From positions 24,304,001 to 24,368,000 of the forward strand of contig OZ316892.1 in the NCBI GenBank assembly GCA_973895155.1: DNA of 64,000 nt, in the 5' to 3' direction. The notes beneath the pieces were generated by a model, which made no database searches, was not told where the DNA came from, and was given only the letters and a program-made list of their open reading frames with translations. Made by a program: the position numbers and the translations under genes. This DNA is from Marsupella aquatica. Lineage: Eukaryota; Marchantiophyta. How positions within the stretch are numbered: position 1 is the first letter of the stretch; every line of letters begins with the position of its first letter. Positions 32,866-45,000 of the stretch are shown one piece after another.

Positions 32866-33687
32866 ACCACAACGTTAAATCTACACTATGTTAATGCTCC
32901 CCAATTGTCTTGGGGCCCATACACTGCCCGTCCCAGTCCCCGATGTTGCTGCCCGCTCCAGCCCAAGTTTGTTAGACCATAAACTACAACTCTACCAATT
33001 TGTCACCTGCTCCAGCTAGATCAACTTTGTACCGTTGACTTTGGGTTTATGTTTTGGCACCCTTCACTTGCTTTCGCCCGCTCTGGCCCAAGTCCCCATT
33101 GCTGTTGCCTGCTCCGGCCCAAGTTTGCCACAACATAAACCAATACTCTATCATGACGCTTATCCAAAGTACTAAGCTTTGCCTAAACACTTAGACTCTA
33201 TTATGAAACAAAGGTGACTCAATTGGAAAGAAGGGTTGCCATAACATAAACCACAACTCCATAGAGAAGAAGCATTTGGCTGAACAACTACCAAGACTCT
33301 ATCAATCATGATTCTTAACCAAAGTACTAGGCTATACTTGAACACTTAGACTCTGTTACAAAGCAAGCATGACTTTGTTGGACAAAAATGTTGCTAGAAC
33401 ATCCCGTAGAACATAAACCACAACTCCACAAAGAAGAAGTTGGTGGCACAAAGTTGATTGGGCCGGAGCGAGCAACAAAAAGTGAAGGATGCCAAAACAT
33501 AAATCTAAAGTCAATGGCACAATGTTAATCAGGCCGGAGTGGGTGACAAAATGATAGAGTCTTAGTTTATGATCTGGCAAGCTCGGGCCGGAGCGGCAGC
33601 AACATTGGGGACAGGGATGGGCAGTGTACGGGCCCCAAGACAATTGGGGAGCATTAACGCGGTGTAGATTTAACGTGCAGTCAATAC
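32866..33687. mobile_element. Foldback/long-TIR element (822 bp) with 11-bp TSD
   Basis: The left arm (32872-33085) and right arm (33460-33681) are reverse complements of about 210 bp, beginning CGTTAAATCTACAC and including CTCCCCAATTGTCTTGGGGC and TGCCCGCTCC. AACCTGTGATA flanks both sides (32855-32865 and 33688-33698). The middle holds diverged tandem copies of ACATAAACCACAACTCCA with AGAAGAAG. Long inverted repeats and a 9-11-bp duplication suggest a non-autonomous Mutator-like element. No protein is encoded. Confidence 0.8.
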
Positions 33688-33698
33688 AACCTGTGATA

Positions 33699-34748
33699 TC
33701 AATGTATGTGTCAACGATGTAAAACCAATGTCAAAGCTTCAAAGTTGTGGATGATGGCTTCTGGCCAGCTCCTTTGGGGTCTCACTACATACGTAGAGCC
33801 CTCCCCCAATCCCATCACCAACGACATTTCACTTCCAGAAAATTGACATATCAAGTGCAATGAAGAATATTGTCTTTTTATTGGTTCTAAGGGAAGACTG
33901 GGGTCAAAATCCTAATGCTTCTAGTTTTGCTTAGTACGACTCAAAACCTTTGGTGTGCTCATTGAGACAACCAAATGGATGTCTGTTACATCAGTAGTGA
34001 TGTGAGTTTGCCTTTAGAAAATTCAATTTCATGAGTATATTCTCCAATCAAGGAACTATAATGCGGGAGGGAAGAGATGATTTGGCCTTATCCTTGTTAG
34101 GGTATGCCTCAGATAGTATTTAAAGCCATATACTTCCATAGTACTAGTTAAAACCTTGGAAAACTAGGATAACACTTGTTTAAGTTCCAGGCTTCCATAG
34201 ACCATTTGAGGAGGTATACCCGAGGGAAACACAAACTTGTGCTCATACTTGAAGGCTGGGCTTGAAGATTCACTCGTTTTGTGCTAAGGAAGATGAGGGT
34301 GAGAGGAGAAGCTCTAGCATGTTGACAGACAATGGGTTTAATCATTTTATATTAATGGATTTATCTCACGGCCATGGACGTGTATGGACGGGGGGAACCC
34401 GTGTACTTTTAGTGTCATTGTCTATGGATGTTTTTCCAAACATGTGTTGATGCTGTCCTATTTTGGTCTGGATTATAATCCCCAACAATCATCAGATTGT
34501 GTAATCCCTACCCTTGGCAGAAAATAACGAGAAAGAAACAAAGCAATGTCAGAGTACGTTCAATGGAACCAGATCCAAAATCTTGACATTTAATGAATGG
34601 AGGAAAATAAGATGGGTTAACCTTGATCTGTTCCTTCTAATAGAGTGGGACTGAGCCTAACTTAGTGAGCTAAGTCGAGATACTCCCAATCACTCAAAGA
34701 AAATCAAAGGAAACATTTTCATTAAAGACAAACTTTCTAGTTTATCAC
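33699..34748. other. Unassigned; MITE family C terminus at 33774-33915
   Basis: GGGGTCTCACTACATACG at about 33776, followed by related interior sequence (CTTTTTATTGGTTCTAAGGG), marks one end of a family C MITE. The remainder is unassigned, without convincing exons. Confidence 0.4.
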
Positions 34749-35001
34749 TTAGGGGTCTCATTTCTGCAAAATGGCATATCAAGTTTCTCAAAACATAGGG
34801 TCAATTTATGTTGATGGAAATATAACTTGAAAATTTATCTTAGTATAAGGCAAGACAGGGTTTTAAAAACCAAAATTTGAAATATCCCAAGAGTACTCTA
34901 AAACAATAGTGGTACAACAATTTAATACATTTAGTTTTTGGGCATACTTGACCTTAAAAGGTCGCAGGTGATATGGGGGGCTCCAAATAGTTAGACCCCC
35001 A
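34749..35001. mobile_element. MITE family C, copy 1
   Basis: It begins AGGGGTCTCATTTCTGCAAAATGG and ends GTTAGACCCCCAAGG, with AGGTCGCAGGTGATATGG inside the right end. It matches 48414-48690 in layout. Family C shares terminus and left-interior features with family A (GGCACATCA, ATTGATT, AAGGGAAGACTT), so the two are related subfamilies. Confidence 0.6.
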
Positions 35002-35120
35002 AGGTTCATCACTGTCTTGACTCCATGTCCCCTTAGTCATAATTGTGTTCCACGATATGAGTCATCTCCAATTGTCTAACCTCAACAACCCTTTGACCAT
35101 CATGGTCAAATTGTGCTCAA

Positions 35121-35180
35121 GGTAACCTAACCAAGTGGTAGAGTCACTCTAGTCCTTAATTAATTACCTAGCAGGCTGTT
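35121..35180 (+). repeat. Truncated tRNA-derived SINE head (possible)
   Basis: TAACCTAACCAAGTGGTAG followed by AGTCACTCTAGTCC resembles the 5' half of a tRNA with an A-box-like element. The B-box half is missing because family B copy 3 begins at 35181. It resembles the better preserved SINE at 55196-55275. Confidence 0.3.
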
Positions 35181-35500
35181 TTACGGACCCCCATGGGAGG
35201 TTCCTTGCAAATTCCCTGTCACCAGGTTGCACCACATCAGCACAACCAACCACAAACAAAAAAGATCCTATTTTTGACAGTAACAAAAGTGCACATTCAT
35301 GTTTGTGGCAAAAGCAACGTAATTTTTGGGGTGCCATGCCATAAGTATTAAGCGTAAAAACACCAGCACACAAAAGAAGAGATATCATTTAGTAAAATAA
35401 AGTTACCATTTTGATGTTTGTCAATGATATATCAGTGTTTTCCATCAAAATGCTTGTATTTTTAAATTGTTTGCAAATTTGAAAAAACCATTTGATAGAA
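35181..35500. repeat. Dispersed repeat family B, copy 3 (diverged)
   Basis: It starts ACGGACCCCCATGGGAGG and shares CACATCAGCACAACC, TTCATGTTTGTGGCAAAAGC and a GATATATCAGTGTTTTCC block with the copies at 25422 and 53541. It is more degraded and has lost its right part. Confidence 0.55.
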
Positions 35501-35549
35501 ATGTACATAGTTAGAACCCTTTGGCTCCACATTGTAAAACTAAATAATC

Positions 35550-36025
35550 AATCTCCTTAGTACTTGATGAAATCTGTCAATTTTTGATTCCTTGGGAAGC
35601 TCAAGATCAAGATTTAGAAAGTCATGACCTCTTTAGTAGTGTCTCGATAAAATCTCTCAATGTCACACTCATTGGAAAGCTAGAGTAAAATTAGAAACTC
35701 ATCATCTCCTTAGTACTTGACCAAATCTATCAATGTTAGGTTCATTGGAAAGCTAAAGAAATTGGATGATCTCTCTACTTCTTGACGAATACTCCCAATG
35801 TCACACATTAGAAAGCTAGAGAGATTGAAAACCTCATGATCTCTCTAGTATCGTGACAAAATCTGACATGAAATTTGTCAATGCGGACTCAATGTTGGAA
35901 AGCTTAAGGAATTCATGAACTCATGATCAAGAATTTTTATTCACACTCATTGGAAAGGCAACAAAATTCAAAAACTCATTTGGAACTCGACAAAATTTGT
36001 CAATCTAAGGCTCATTGGAAACCAT
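35550..36025. repeat. Degenerate tandem array, about 75-85-bp period, 5-6 units
   Basis: Each unit contains variants of ATGATCTCCTTAGTACTTGA, then AAATCTGTCAATGTCACACT, then CATTGGAAAGCTAGAG. Units are diverged and of variable length. No coding frame survives. It looks like an old minisatellite. Confidence 0.65.
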
Positions 36026-36485
36026 TTCTTGATTAAGAGATATCACAGTCTTGTCACCGTCACAAACTTAGCCGTTGCAAATTGATTATTTAATTACATT
36101 GCCATCGCTTGTCCGCAACGCTTGCTTCCCGGTTTGATTTGTTCGTGTCCCTCCAATCTTCAACCAAAGCTCACTCTGAACACAGGTTGACGCCATATGC
36201 AACCTCTATGTCAAAGAAACAATTGTTCGTCTCCCCCTCACACCATAGCTTTCTTAAATCACAAAAAGTACGAAAACTTAATTTGAAGTGATGGCTCGTC
36301 CATTTTGTGCATTCTTCCCACCAAAATGACAAGCGCTCGTTTGCCAACAGCTGAGTGCTGTCCTCCAATTGGTCTTGTGACGGTAATGCTCAACGTATCT
36401 CACAAACAATCAATCATGAATAGTAGAAATACGATTTCTCCAATATGTAAGCGAAAACCGTCAAAAAATGCAAGAAATGCTGGCA
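36026..36485. other. Unassigned
   Basis: Short overlapping frames lie on both strands (36109-36490) without domains. Nothing is supported. Confidence 0.3.
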
Positions 36486-37190
36486 TATAATATATGGTCT
36501 GCACTCATAAATTAAAGGTGGTAATATATGGTGTGCACTTATGTATCAAATGGAAGGTTGAATGTGGAGAAATTGAGTTTTTGAGTATCATTTTTTGAGT
36601 ATCATTGTTTTAGGGTTTAGGGTAATGAAGTTAGCAATGTTAGAAAGGAATTTGACAATTAAGGCAGTAAGTTGGGTGTTTGGTTGGAATTGTTGTTTTT
36701 AGTTGGAATCATTTTTTGGTAGTTGAGTTGTTTAGAAGACCTTCAGCCCAGATACATGGAGCAGTATGCACTAAGTATGCCTTCATATGAGACCCTGCCA
36801 TGGTTGTGCAAACAATTTATTACCTCATGCACTAGGTATGCCTTCATATGGGGCCTTGCCATGGTTGTGCCAACTACTTATTACCTGGGTCTAGGTATCT
36901 CCACATCAAATTATGACATATATTGTGTAAGATATCCTTCCATACCATGATAAACCTTGTTATTTTATTTAAATAAACTAGTGCACACCATAGATTAACG
37001 TGTGATTACCCCACTGCCCACTATTTCTTATAACCTTTTCCAAATCAATAAGTGCACACCATATATTACCACCTTTAAACTATGAGTGCACACCATATAT
37101 TATCTATGAGTGCAACCATATATTAACACACGATTATTATCTCCTATAACCTTTTCCACATCAATGAGTACACACCATATATTGCCACAT
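36486..37190. mobile_element. Terminal-inverted-repeat element with duplicated right end
   Basis: The left arm (36486-36546) contains TATATGGTCTGCACTCATAA, AAAGGTGGTAATATATGG and TGTGCACTTAT. The reverse complement lies at 37048-37106 with only a few differences. A further partial copy of the right end follows, to about 37190 (CACCATATATTGCCACATTT). Inside, a unit of about 63 bp beginning GTATGCCTTCATATG is tandemly duplicated (about 36775 and 36837). No transposase. Superfamily unknown. Confidence 0.6.
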
Positions 37191-37199
37191 TTTGACATG

Positions 37200-40100
37200 C
37201 TATGACAGCTGGGCTTATTATCTCGTACTACCCCTTCCGCAGTGCGAGGTCTTACAATAGTAGATCAGGAGCACCCGATGCAGAAAACTTGCTTTTGTTT
37301 TGTCGTCACAATTCCGTGACACCCACTTCTATCTCGGCTCTTGTATCGAGACGCGACCACTCTAGGTGCGCGACTATACTGTAAACCCTGTAGAATAGGC
37401 GTATCCGAAACTGAGCATCAGCTATGGATGCTCGTGGACCTGTTGGAGCCAGCGGTTGCCCTAGTAATCAGTGCAAATCAGGGCAAGAGGTGACGACGAC
37501 CCGGAACATGCACGTGTGGAGAGGTTGTGTTTCGCAATAAGCGAACCCAACTAAGCAAGATGTCAGTTTCACGGACACCAAGAAGGATGGGGACGTAAAC
37601 GACACAGAAAGCCTTTTGAGATGAGGCCATGAGGGGATTGAAAGCTATCAACCTGCGCTTTTGGGGGGAATGCGTGTACAATCTGCATTCCTTCGATTTA
37701 GGTTTTCGCATGAGCTAAACTCGATCCCAGGACATCCTACCGTCAAAGCTTCTCACATGATTTGGAATCGGCGGAGCCCAGGGAGGTCACCAACATTGAT
37801 TGTAAATGTATCTAATCGACAAGATCGTTTGTGCATGTTTCCAATCTTTGGTTCCTTCTTGGTTAGTGCATCAGTCAGGTTCACACTTGGAGTAGCTGCA
37901 AGGGAAACACGCTTTACCAACAAAGGAATGTGATGAGTCTCATTTCAGTGCAAGGGGTACAGTGGAACGATGGCTGATCCACTAAAGATTTCATCTGTAT
38001 CCTACATCGTGGGAACGAACGCAGGCAGGAGGTACAAGATCTGAAGACTGTTCTCCAGCCCACGATTCCACTATTATCCTGCTCGACAAGAGCAAAAGCT
38101 TTTGAGGGAAATGAAACGAAATCTAAGGGAGAGATCTGTACCAGATGGACGAATGTAGTAGAACAATTTGTATCATTTCAACTCTGAAAGACTAAACCGG
38201 TAGTCCCTAACAATCACAGGCGAAAACTTCAAAACGGTGTGATTTGAGTCCTCGATCGTCAAACAAACACATTACCAATTCAAGCAATAATAAAGCAGAA
38301 AACGGCCCATTATGAAAAGATGCTGTCCCGCTCGAGAGGATTACCCAGAGAGTGTGTTGAAGGCATTGAACAACAGCTGTGGAGAAATGCTCAAGCAGAA
38401 GCTTCTACATGCAACAAGACTTAGGATGAGACCTAGTCGAAAACAAAAGTAGACTTCTAGACCACGATCCGGAACGGTACGTTTGATGATAAGTACAGAT
38501 GGGCCTGAAACTGCTTTAAGTTAGCTGATGCAATCCCTGAGGCAATCCCCGTTCAGCTTCCGCCCTGGCGTTGTTTTCCCAGTTCTAGTTTATCTTCCTT
38601 GATTTCGAACCACCAGCCCCATATGGCCTCCACGACAATCGAAGTACAATACCTTCGAGCTCACTCCAACCTCCAAACATGTAACAATGCGACGAGTAGA
38701 TTTCCAGTATCAAACGATGATGAACACTTAGAATCCGCAGACAGTCGTGAGAAGAAGTGATTGGGGCCCTGAAGGATAGCAATGTCTCCACAACAGTCTC
38801 CGTTCGAGAAGAGGTCTAACACGGCTCGAACCTACTGCCCCAACAACCCTTACCTCGGACATCGAACGTGAACGTCTCGTTTTCAGCAAGTTTTCCCGAG
38901 CCTCAGCTGTTTCTAGCAGCTTTGGATCAAATAGACAGCTGACGTACGAAAAACTAAAACATTCGGACAGCAATACTCTTACCAAAATGGTAAGTGATTT
39001 TTAAATTTGCTTGGAAGAGGTCTCGATCATTGAGACAATGCGAGTCGGGAAGGTCGGCCCTGTGGCAAGAGTTTTCTGTTAAGCAGAACAGAACGAAAAT
39101 TCTAGAACTCACAAAACGCTTTACCAGCCTAGACAGTGACTTCGCAACGAACATGCAATGCCCGCAAGGAAAATGTGAAGCCACTCCACGCTCTCGATGG
39201 AGACGTGACATAAAGCCAAGGCACCATGAGCACTTGAGAACGACGCGCACCGTCTAGCCACAACTAAAGCTGGCAATGACAAGGTAGCAAACTGACTGCG
39301 GACAGACGCGACCAACAGGTCCGACTGATAGTGTTCAAGGAGCGACAATAACGTAATGTTTCATAGTCGGACAAAATTTAAAAGACCGTCCTAGTTGAGT
39401 AAAATCGGTCACCGGTGCGGAGCAGAGAGAACGAAGCAGACAGCAGAGACTTGGCCGAGACGGGCATCCACGGATCACTTCTGAATACACAAGTGTAAAC
39501 CTTTACAGTGCCCATAATTTATTGAAGGAATGAGAAGCAGAGACTTAATAATGTTACTCGGCATTCAGAGAATATAAGAATTTAACGAAGTTCACCACTT
39601 CAGGCCTCAAAGGCTACGAATTCTACCTCAACACAGCGTTACGGCAAGTAGACAAATGACCAGCAAAACAGCAACCTACAATCGCTGAACTTCCACAGTG
39701 AGACCTACGAAGCCCTTCAATCAGCCTGCGCGGTCATTTCAGATAACCAACAAAAATGCATTTCCTTCCATCCCTCAACAGGCTATGAACATTGACCTGC
39801 AAGCTTCAAGTCTCATGCGATTTCAGCTAGATACTCCAACGCGAGAGACGTGAGAGTAAGATTGCCTTATGTTGCCATTGGAGTGTTGCAAAAACCATGC
39901 TCATCTCCAGTTGTGGACTTTTCAGTGTAATCTGACATTTCTATACACTCACAGAAATGCTAAAAGGATAATAAAGAAATCAAGTAATAAATAGCAGTCA
40001 AGAGCTACACTAATCTCGCCGTGAGGCAAGGCAAGTGCAATAAGTGCACCAAACCCCATGACAAATTTCTACTGACCATCAAGAATATCGGGACATCCCG

Positions 40101-42060
40101 TATATCCTCAGTATCAAGTACATTTAATACTTGATACTGTGCTAATCGGTCCAAAATGTCAGAATACTAGGTCTCAGCAAGTATCAACAGGCGGGACCAG
40201 ATATCGAAAATCAAGGTCCCCAAAAGTTCAGGCAGTGGAAACTAGAAGAAACGGCGTCGCACCATGAATGGATCTTGGATAATTCACTCGACAGGCGCGA
40301 GCTACACTGGACGGGCCGATACAGGACGATCGAGCTTCAAGAAGCCAAGAGTGTTTCTTCAGAGAGGGAATCAACCCACTTCTTGTCTTCTTGCACTTGA
40401 AACCGTCTCCCAGACGCTGAGTGAGTGAGTGAGTGCCATTTGCAGATCTTCTTTGCTCAAGTGTCACATACCAATCGTCGTATTGAGATCGCCGACGACA
40501 ACAATAATTCAAACTCCACCCTTCACCACCACGCATCCCCGTCTTGCAGAAAACCTTCGCATGTTATCAAAAAAGATTCAACGGAGAGGTGAAGTGACGG
40601 TCAGAGTCAGCAACGACAAGCCACAGAGAAGACGACCAAAGGGAAGCTCTGCCCTGTGACCAAAAAGAGTTCAGAAAGCAACCAAATCTCGACAAGGACA
40701 TCTGAACCTATACGCAGGAATCAAGCAATAGATAATTACAAACCCAGTTACATTCGGTGTGCTCGGCAGGCAGGCCACCCTTTCGAAGTTACGCTTTCAG
40801 GATCTATCGATTGAGCTAAGGAGCACCAGTCCTGGCAAAATCAAAATGAACGCAGTCGAGACTAGTGTAGAGGTAGTACTGACTGCGATCGAGCAGACCA
40901 GCCAACCAATTCATCTTTTCCCGCTCCAACATGCGTTCCAGACTCAGAGGAGGGGGAGGACTCACACGCAGCCAGACCCTGCAGCAGAAGAGGGGTAGCA
41001 CAGCGTCGTTGCATTATTGGCCTCTGAATTTTCCATCGCTGTGCTCTCTCTCTTCTGGTACCGAATGTGGTGCTCTCCAATCACTCCTCTTTCGCCTGAA
41101 TCCGCGAAATTGTCACATACATTATTGCTCTTGACTCGCACGTGTGCAAAACTTTAAAAGAAATGGCTCTTTGTTCATCGGGAGCGGGAGCCTTGGACAA
41201 CGGGACGAGCTCCTAGGAGTCAGCCAGAGTAGTTGTAGTACTAATTGCATTCATTCCTCACCACCCCCATCCGTCCCCATTCGCCACTACAGCCAGCACA
41301 CAGTCATATCTCAAAGGTGACAATGAGGGGGAGTGACTCCACCCCTTCCTTCCACTCCGAGCCCAGCCCAGCCCAGCCCACCTAAGCTCAGCTCGGCAAG
41401 CAAGCTTTGGGATGATCTCACACGACTTGGAAATTTCACTCGATGCTCCAATCACCGCAATTTCCCTTCCTGCCCCACGTCAAACGCAATATCACCGGAC
41501 ACTCAGCAATTGCGCTTGCAGCTGCAAGATTCTACCCAGCTCGAGCCATTTATGGATTCCACTCCAGAAGTCGTGAAGAACTGAAATCATATTCTATTGC
41601 GAGCTTCGCCACGCTGGAAGGGCTTGGCCTTCGCAGAAGGTTCTCCCACCGGGACCGGGCCTGCTATTTCGATGCGGTGAGTGGTAAGGGCGACGATCCT
41701 ACCGTATGGGTGACCTCCGGTCAGGTCAACAAATGGTTCCCTACGGTAGACTGGATGGATCATAAATGAACGGCGCTACCGGACGGGGACGACGACGACG
41801 ACGGCATCGGAAGAACAACGGCGCCGGGAAGTTAGGCTCTCCTTGTGTCGCCCTCGGCCGGAGAGGCAGCGAGCGACGTTTTCATTTGGCAGGGGGCCCT
41901 GGATAGCGCAAATCGACGAGCACAGAAAGTGTTGTGTTGTTTGTTGGGGACGCCCCCAAGGGAAGGAAGATAATGCACACAAGTAAAAAGAGGTTGCCGG
42001 GTGTCAAACTGGCTGGCTGATGCGCCGTGCACGTTAATTTCCCAGCATCTGCACGTAACC
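37200..42060. other. GC-richer block, no gene recognised
   Basis: Base composition differs from the A/T-rich flanks. I translated the plus strand from 38990 to 42030 and scanned the longer frames elsewhere. No domain emerged. The best candidate is a plus frame at 41443-41769 (LEGLGLRRRFSHRDRACYFD, then VWVTSGQVNKWFPTVDW), 108 residues, unrecognised. Simple repeats include GTGAGTGAGTGAGTG at about 40419, four CCCAG units at about 41361-41380 and GACGACGACGACGACG at about 41790. It may contain an unrecognised gene with short exons, or its promoter. Confidence 0.3.
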
Positions 42061-45000
42061 TACTCTAAAGACTACTCCCAACCGCTCACTATGGTAGTTA
42101 GCTAAATGCTGTTTGGGTGTGCTCGTAATTGGGCATCTCAATCTTTTTTTGTTTTTCCTAAGGTTGCAGGCAAGGGTGTCGTCCCAAAAAAAATAGTGGG
42201 ACCAACAAAAATGCTTTTCCACACACCCGTGACCGCTGCCTAAAATTAGTACTTTTGGTACAAGTTTTTCTCACAGACCTAGAGGTTTGAGACCCCTATC
42301 ATTAGACAAGTAGCTCAGTAACAGTGGATTTTACATAATGTATTGTTGCCCACAATACATAAAAAGTTAGGGAACTTAAATAAGTTGTTGTACAAAAGAG
42401 TTCATTCCCATATTCTCATCCATGTGCAGGTCCGGAGGGGAGGTGAGAGGATCGGGTCTCCCCTTGTGTTCCCATCCATGCCCCCTGCTATTATCACCTC
42501 TCCCCCTTTCCCATATTGTCAGGCCTGCCCCTCCAGGTTTTTATTTCCAGTATTTTCTTGGCAAGGCAGATGTCCACTTTAAAAGACTACCATGGTAAAA
42601 TAATATGACTGTTTCTCATAGATTTGGGATGCAGAAGTCTCATCATTTCAACTGGGTTGTTGTTGTTGTTGCAAAAATGTTAACATTTTGGTCATTGTTG
42701 TTGCAAAGATGTTAACATTTTGGTCATTGTTATTGTCATGAAAATGTTGTTGTCAGGGAGGGCAAAGGATAGAGCACATGGACATGTGATGGTGACAACA
42801 ACCACTTCGTTGCGGAATCCAGCTGTGGTAGCACAATAGGAGGGAGATTTGTTTTTAATATATCGGTTTGCTTTTTTATGAATATAAATGAATACACATC
42901 ATCATTGTATAATATCTTTTCATATGATTTTCAAATAAGGTGGAAGAAATGATAAGGTAGTCTTTACATAAACTTAGCCAGCTGTTGACCATCAAATAAG
43001 GCAGTCTTTACATAAAATTGGCCAGGTTCCATGGTAATATGATCATCCGTGTCCTCTTCCCTAAGCATAGAACCCTTTCCACCCCTCAACATTGGGTTGG
43101 GTCTCCCACCCCCTCCTGGTTGGCTCTGGGAAGGATGTCTATAAACCCACTCCCCCAACCCCCTGGATGAGGTGGGGCCCATAGCAGGATGTTGACAGTT
43201 GGTCATTCCAAACTAACTATAGATATTTTTGTTTAGTTAAGTGGAAACAGGTGACAATACAGTCCTTAACTTTAAAAAGAATAAAAAGTGCATAATTACA
43301 CTAAATGCACTCGTAAGGTATCTAGTAAATCTCTGAAAATTATTTAAGAAATACAAGGGACTGAGACAGTCATTTGTTATTACTGAAAATTATAATAACT
43401 CATTCCTAAAGAGACAAGTCAATGTTTTATTGACACTTCAAACAGTTGTCAAACAGTAAACAGTTGTTAACCCTGGGTAGCTTGACTGCCCACTGTGCTC
43501 GATGGTGTCCTCCACAGTACCAGAGGGATCTTGGGTGCACTCAAGTTGCATCAACCTAATGACATTTTTATCAGTCATCTCTGAGATTGGAGTGATCAAA
43601 AACTTTGAAGATGGATGAAAAATCAATCCTGCCGGGAGATGGATTGTGCAATCGAGTGGACAATGAAGTGGAATACTCTGGTTTGATGCTTTTGTGCGGC
43701 TGGATGGATTGTGTTGCCATCAAAAATATTTTAGGAGGGAGCATTGAATGAATGACAAACAATTGGCTGTTGGATTAAATGTAACAGATCGTGAGTTTTG
43801 ACTGTACACAATTTCCTTGCAGAAGTGCCTTAAGATGGAGCCAAACTTGGAAGGGAAATGGGAATAGAGTGAAGAACAGGGCCCATGAAAAGAATCTGAA
43901 GTTGGGCTCGCATTCAATTTGGTCTCTCAGGTCAATTGAGATAACCAAATGAATGATCCCTGTAAAGGAAATTTGTGTAGTTATTAGATCATGCAGTTCA
44001 AGCAGACTTGGCAAAGGTATATCATCTGGTAATGAGATGGAGGCTAAGCCATTTGGGGTAGTTATGGACAGATTGGGCGGGATTGTTTAACATGTTTTTG
44101 AGTTTTCATATGACCGATGTTTCATGGGGAGTTGTGGACATCTAGAAGAGTTTCCCTCCAGAGTTCCAGTGTTATATCCCAACTGGAATTGGCGCGTTAT
44201 CAAATTAGGAGTACCCCATCCTTGTATCTTCCACAACATTTGTTACTGAGCCGGTGTTAACTAATGTTTGAGCTGCAGAAATTGCAAAGATTGAAGGGCT
44301 TCCAGCCATATTCTTCTACAAAGTGCTGAAGACTGCGACCAACTGCGAGTGGCAAGTTTGATTACAATAAATAGCTCTGGGAAGGCAGTTTCGGAGAAGT
44401 GTTCAAGGTGTTCATATGACATCCATGCTTATGTACCTCGCATATCTTTGAGGTCAATACTGCTCTGCTATGTCCACAAGAATTGATCAAAGACGAGCAG
44501 GTAGGACGTGTTCATGCAACGTCTCAAAGTATTGAAGTTGATGGGGCTCCTTCATTAATCAATGTCAGGTCATGAGAAACCCATTCATTGATTAATTCAC
44601 AAACTCAAACTAAGCTCATGAATTTTAAAAAACCCTAATTATGCAAAGAAACAAGGGGTCCACGGATTAATTTCAAAAATAGTTAAATAATGAAAACTAT
44701 AAAGATCCTTTTAAAAAAAATGGTCCAGCAGCAACTCACAATCAAATAATTTATTGATTTTGCAGCACACACTTAAAGATTCAGCAAGACCAGCTCCTGG
44801 GAAGTCATTTATGGCATTTGGACTGTCGACTGGCTGTCTATCGCCGTCCAATTGCTGCCCATAAAAATGAAAGATTCTTATTTTTACTTTAAATGTCAAA
44901 AGCTTTCTGTAAACCTTACTTTTGGGTAGGGTTTGTGTAAAAGCACTGCAATTGTAGGGGTTTTTAAATGGGCACCTCCCCCTCCCCACAGAGATGGTCG

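Noticed and set aside
41443-41769. 108-aa plus-strand frame as a gene
   Set aside because: The composition is plausible, but there is no recognised domain, no clear start context and no supporting splice sites. It is kept only as a note in the GC-rich block.
42280-42320. GGTTTGAGACCCC and AGCTCAG as a tRNA
   Set aside because: The boxes are in the wrong order and no cloverleaf can be folded.
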